Origin: Micrococcaceae bacterium
GTDB lineage: Bacteria; Actinomycetota; Actinomycetes; Actinomycetales; Micrococcaceae
Assembly: GCA_003486025.1 (NCBI GenBank)
Contig: DNHA01000062.1
Location: forward strand, 560 to 6,821
Length of the DNA stretch: 6,262 nucleotides
Direction of reading: 5' to 3'
Each line of letters opens with the position of its first letter. Position 1 is the stretch's first letter. Under the pieces are notes generated by a model. That model searched no databases, was not told where the DNA came from, and saw nothing but the letters and a program-made list of their open reading frames with translations. Shown piece after piece: positions 5,926 through 6,262 of this stretch. The position numbers were made by a program, and so were the translations under genes.

Positions 5926-6262
5926 TCAAGTGTGAAATTCGACGACTGTTCCGGCTCAGGTCACTGAGAGTACCGGCCGGACTCACGATGATTGTGCGGT
6001 TCCGACGAGGCAAATCAGCCTCATAAACCAGAGAAGAATGAAGATCCCGGAACGCTGCGGGCAACGCAGGCCGTCAGAATGGATGAGCTACCCCTTTTCT
6101 CCCGGGTAGCGAACCGTGGCGGATTCGTCGATGACGGCGCCAGCGCTGAGCTGCGCGTCAACAGTTTTGCCCGGACCCATAATGTGCAGCACCTGGACGT
6201 GATGAGCTAACAGGTGATCTGAGATAATTCTGCGGTGACAACGCCACCATACTGCTTCAGAA
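5926..6262. other. Right-end region without an intact gene
   Basis: After the terminator hairpin I see no full-length gene on either strand. The first 150 bases hold only a small hairpin CTGCG-GGCAA-CGCAG around 6054-6068. From 6079 a short LysR-like reading frame appears (listed separately). A minus-strand frame also stays open from the window edge to a stop at 6088-6090, ending in a plausible-looking VRYPGEKG, antisense to the LysR-like frame. At most one of these is likely to be real. Confidence 0.4.
6079..6210 (+). pseudogene. Possible remnant of a LysR-type regulator N-terminal HTH
   Basis: The ORF begins MDELPLFSRVANRGGF, which follows the usual opening of LysR-type regulators (M-D-x-L-x-x-F-x-x-V-A-x-x-G-S-F). 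The next stretch, AELRVNSFARTHNVQHLD (residues 23-40), keeps the helix-turn-helix spacing L-x-V-x3-A-x-T-x2-V-x2-L, but two residues appear inserted before it. The frame stops at 43 residues, where a LysR protein would continue for about 250 more. Shifting frame after residue 40 gives DELTGDLR before another stop, similar to the D-E-L-G-x-x-L-F that normally follows. AGG (6068-6070) lies 8 bases before the ATG. I read it as a decayed gene fragment. The alternatives are a chance ORF or a shadow of the antisense frame. Confidence 0.35.

Noticed and set aside
5992..6078. N-terminal extension of the LysR-like frame from TTG 5992
   Set aside because: It has no ribosome site and a low-complexity polar sequence, and LysR homology begins at the ATG at 6079.

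Overview
The window reads as chromosomal DNA from a moderately high-GC actinobacterium. The codon use, with mostly G or C in third position, and the protein sequences would fit an Arthrobacter/Glutamicibacter-type member of the Micrococcaceae. That placement is inference, not proof.

The core is a same-strand catabolic cluster, hyi-glxR-gcl-allB (553-5854), for allantoin and glyoxylate. AllB opens allantoin to allantoate. Enzymes not in this window would turn allantoate into glyoxylate. Gcl condenses two glyoxylate to tartronate semialdehyde plus CO2. Hyi interconverts hydroxypyruvate and tartronate semialdehyde, and GlxR reduces tartronate semialdehyde to D-glycerate for central metabolism. 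All four enzymes are full length with key residues intact. The same four functions cluster in the E. coli allantoin regulon, in a different order.

Layout: 1-49 is unassigned, apart from a possible plus-strand reading-frame end at 3-59. A small minus-strand gene for a 41-residue protein of unknown function lies at 50-175, with its own ribosome binding site and candidate promoter (235-263). The 377-base divergent region 176-552 carries that promoter, a candidate hyi promoter (457-486) and two versions of one dyad, ATTYCA-N5-TGGAA (276-292 and 507-523). hyi and glxR are 50 bases apart. A 252-base non-coding gap precedes gcl and holds a small dyad next to the gcl start. The 137-base gap before allB contains a perfect 15-bp inverted repeat with a Shine-Dalgarno sequence in its loop and a 19-codon leader ORF. 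A long imperfect hairpin (5876-5925), probably a terminator, closes the cluster. The right end (5926-6262) has no full gene, only a 43-residue ORF that resembles a degraded LysR-type DNA-binding domain.

I see no CRISPR array, rRNA, tRNA, insertion sequence or defence system. The enzymes are ordinary. The points worth a second look are regulatory: the shared dyad, the hairpin/leader ORF before allB, the small protein, and the LysR-like remnant.
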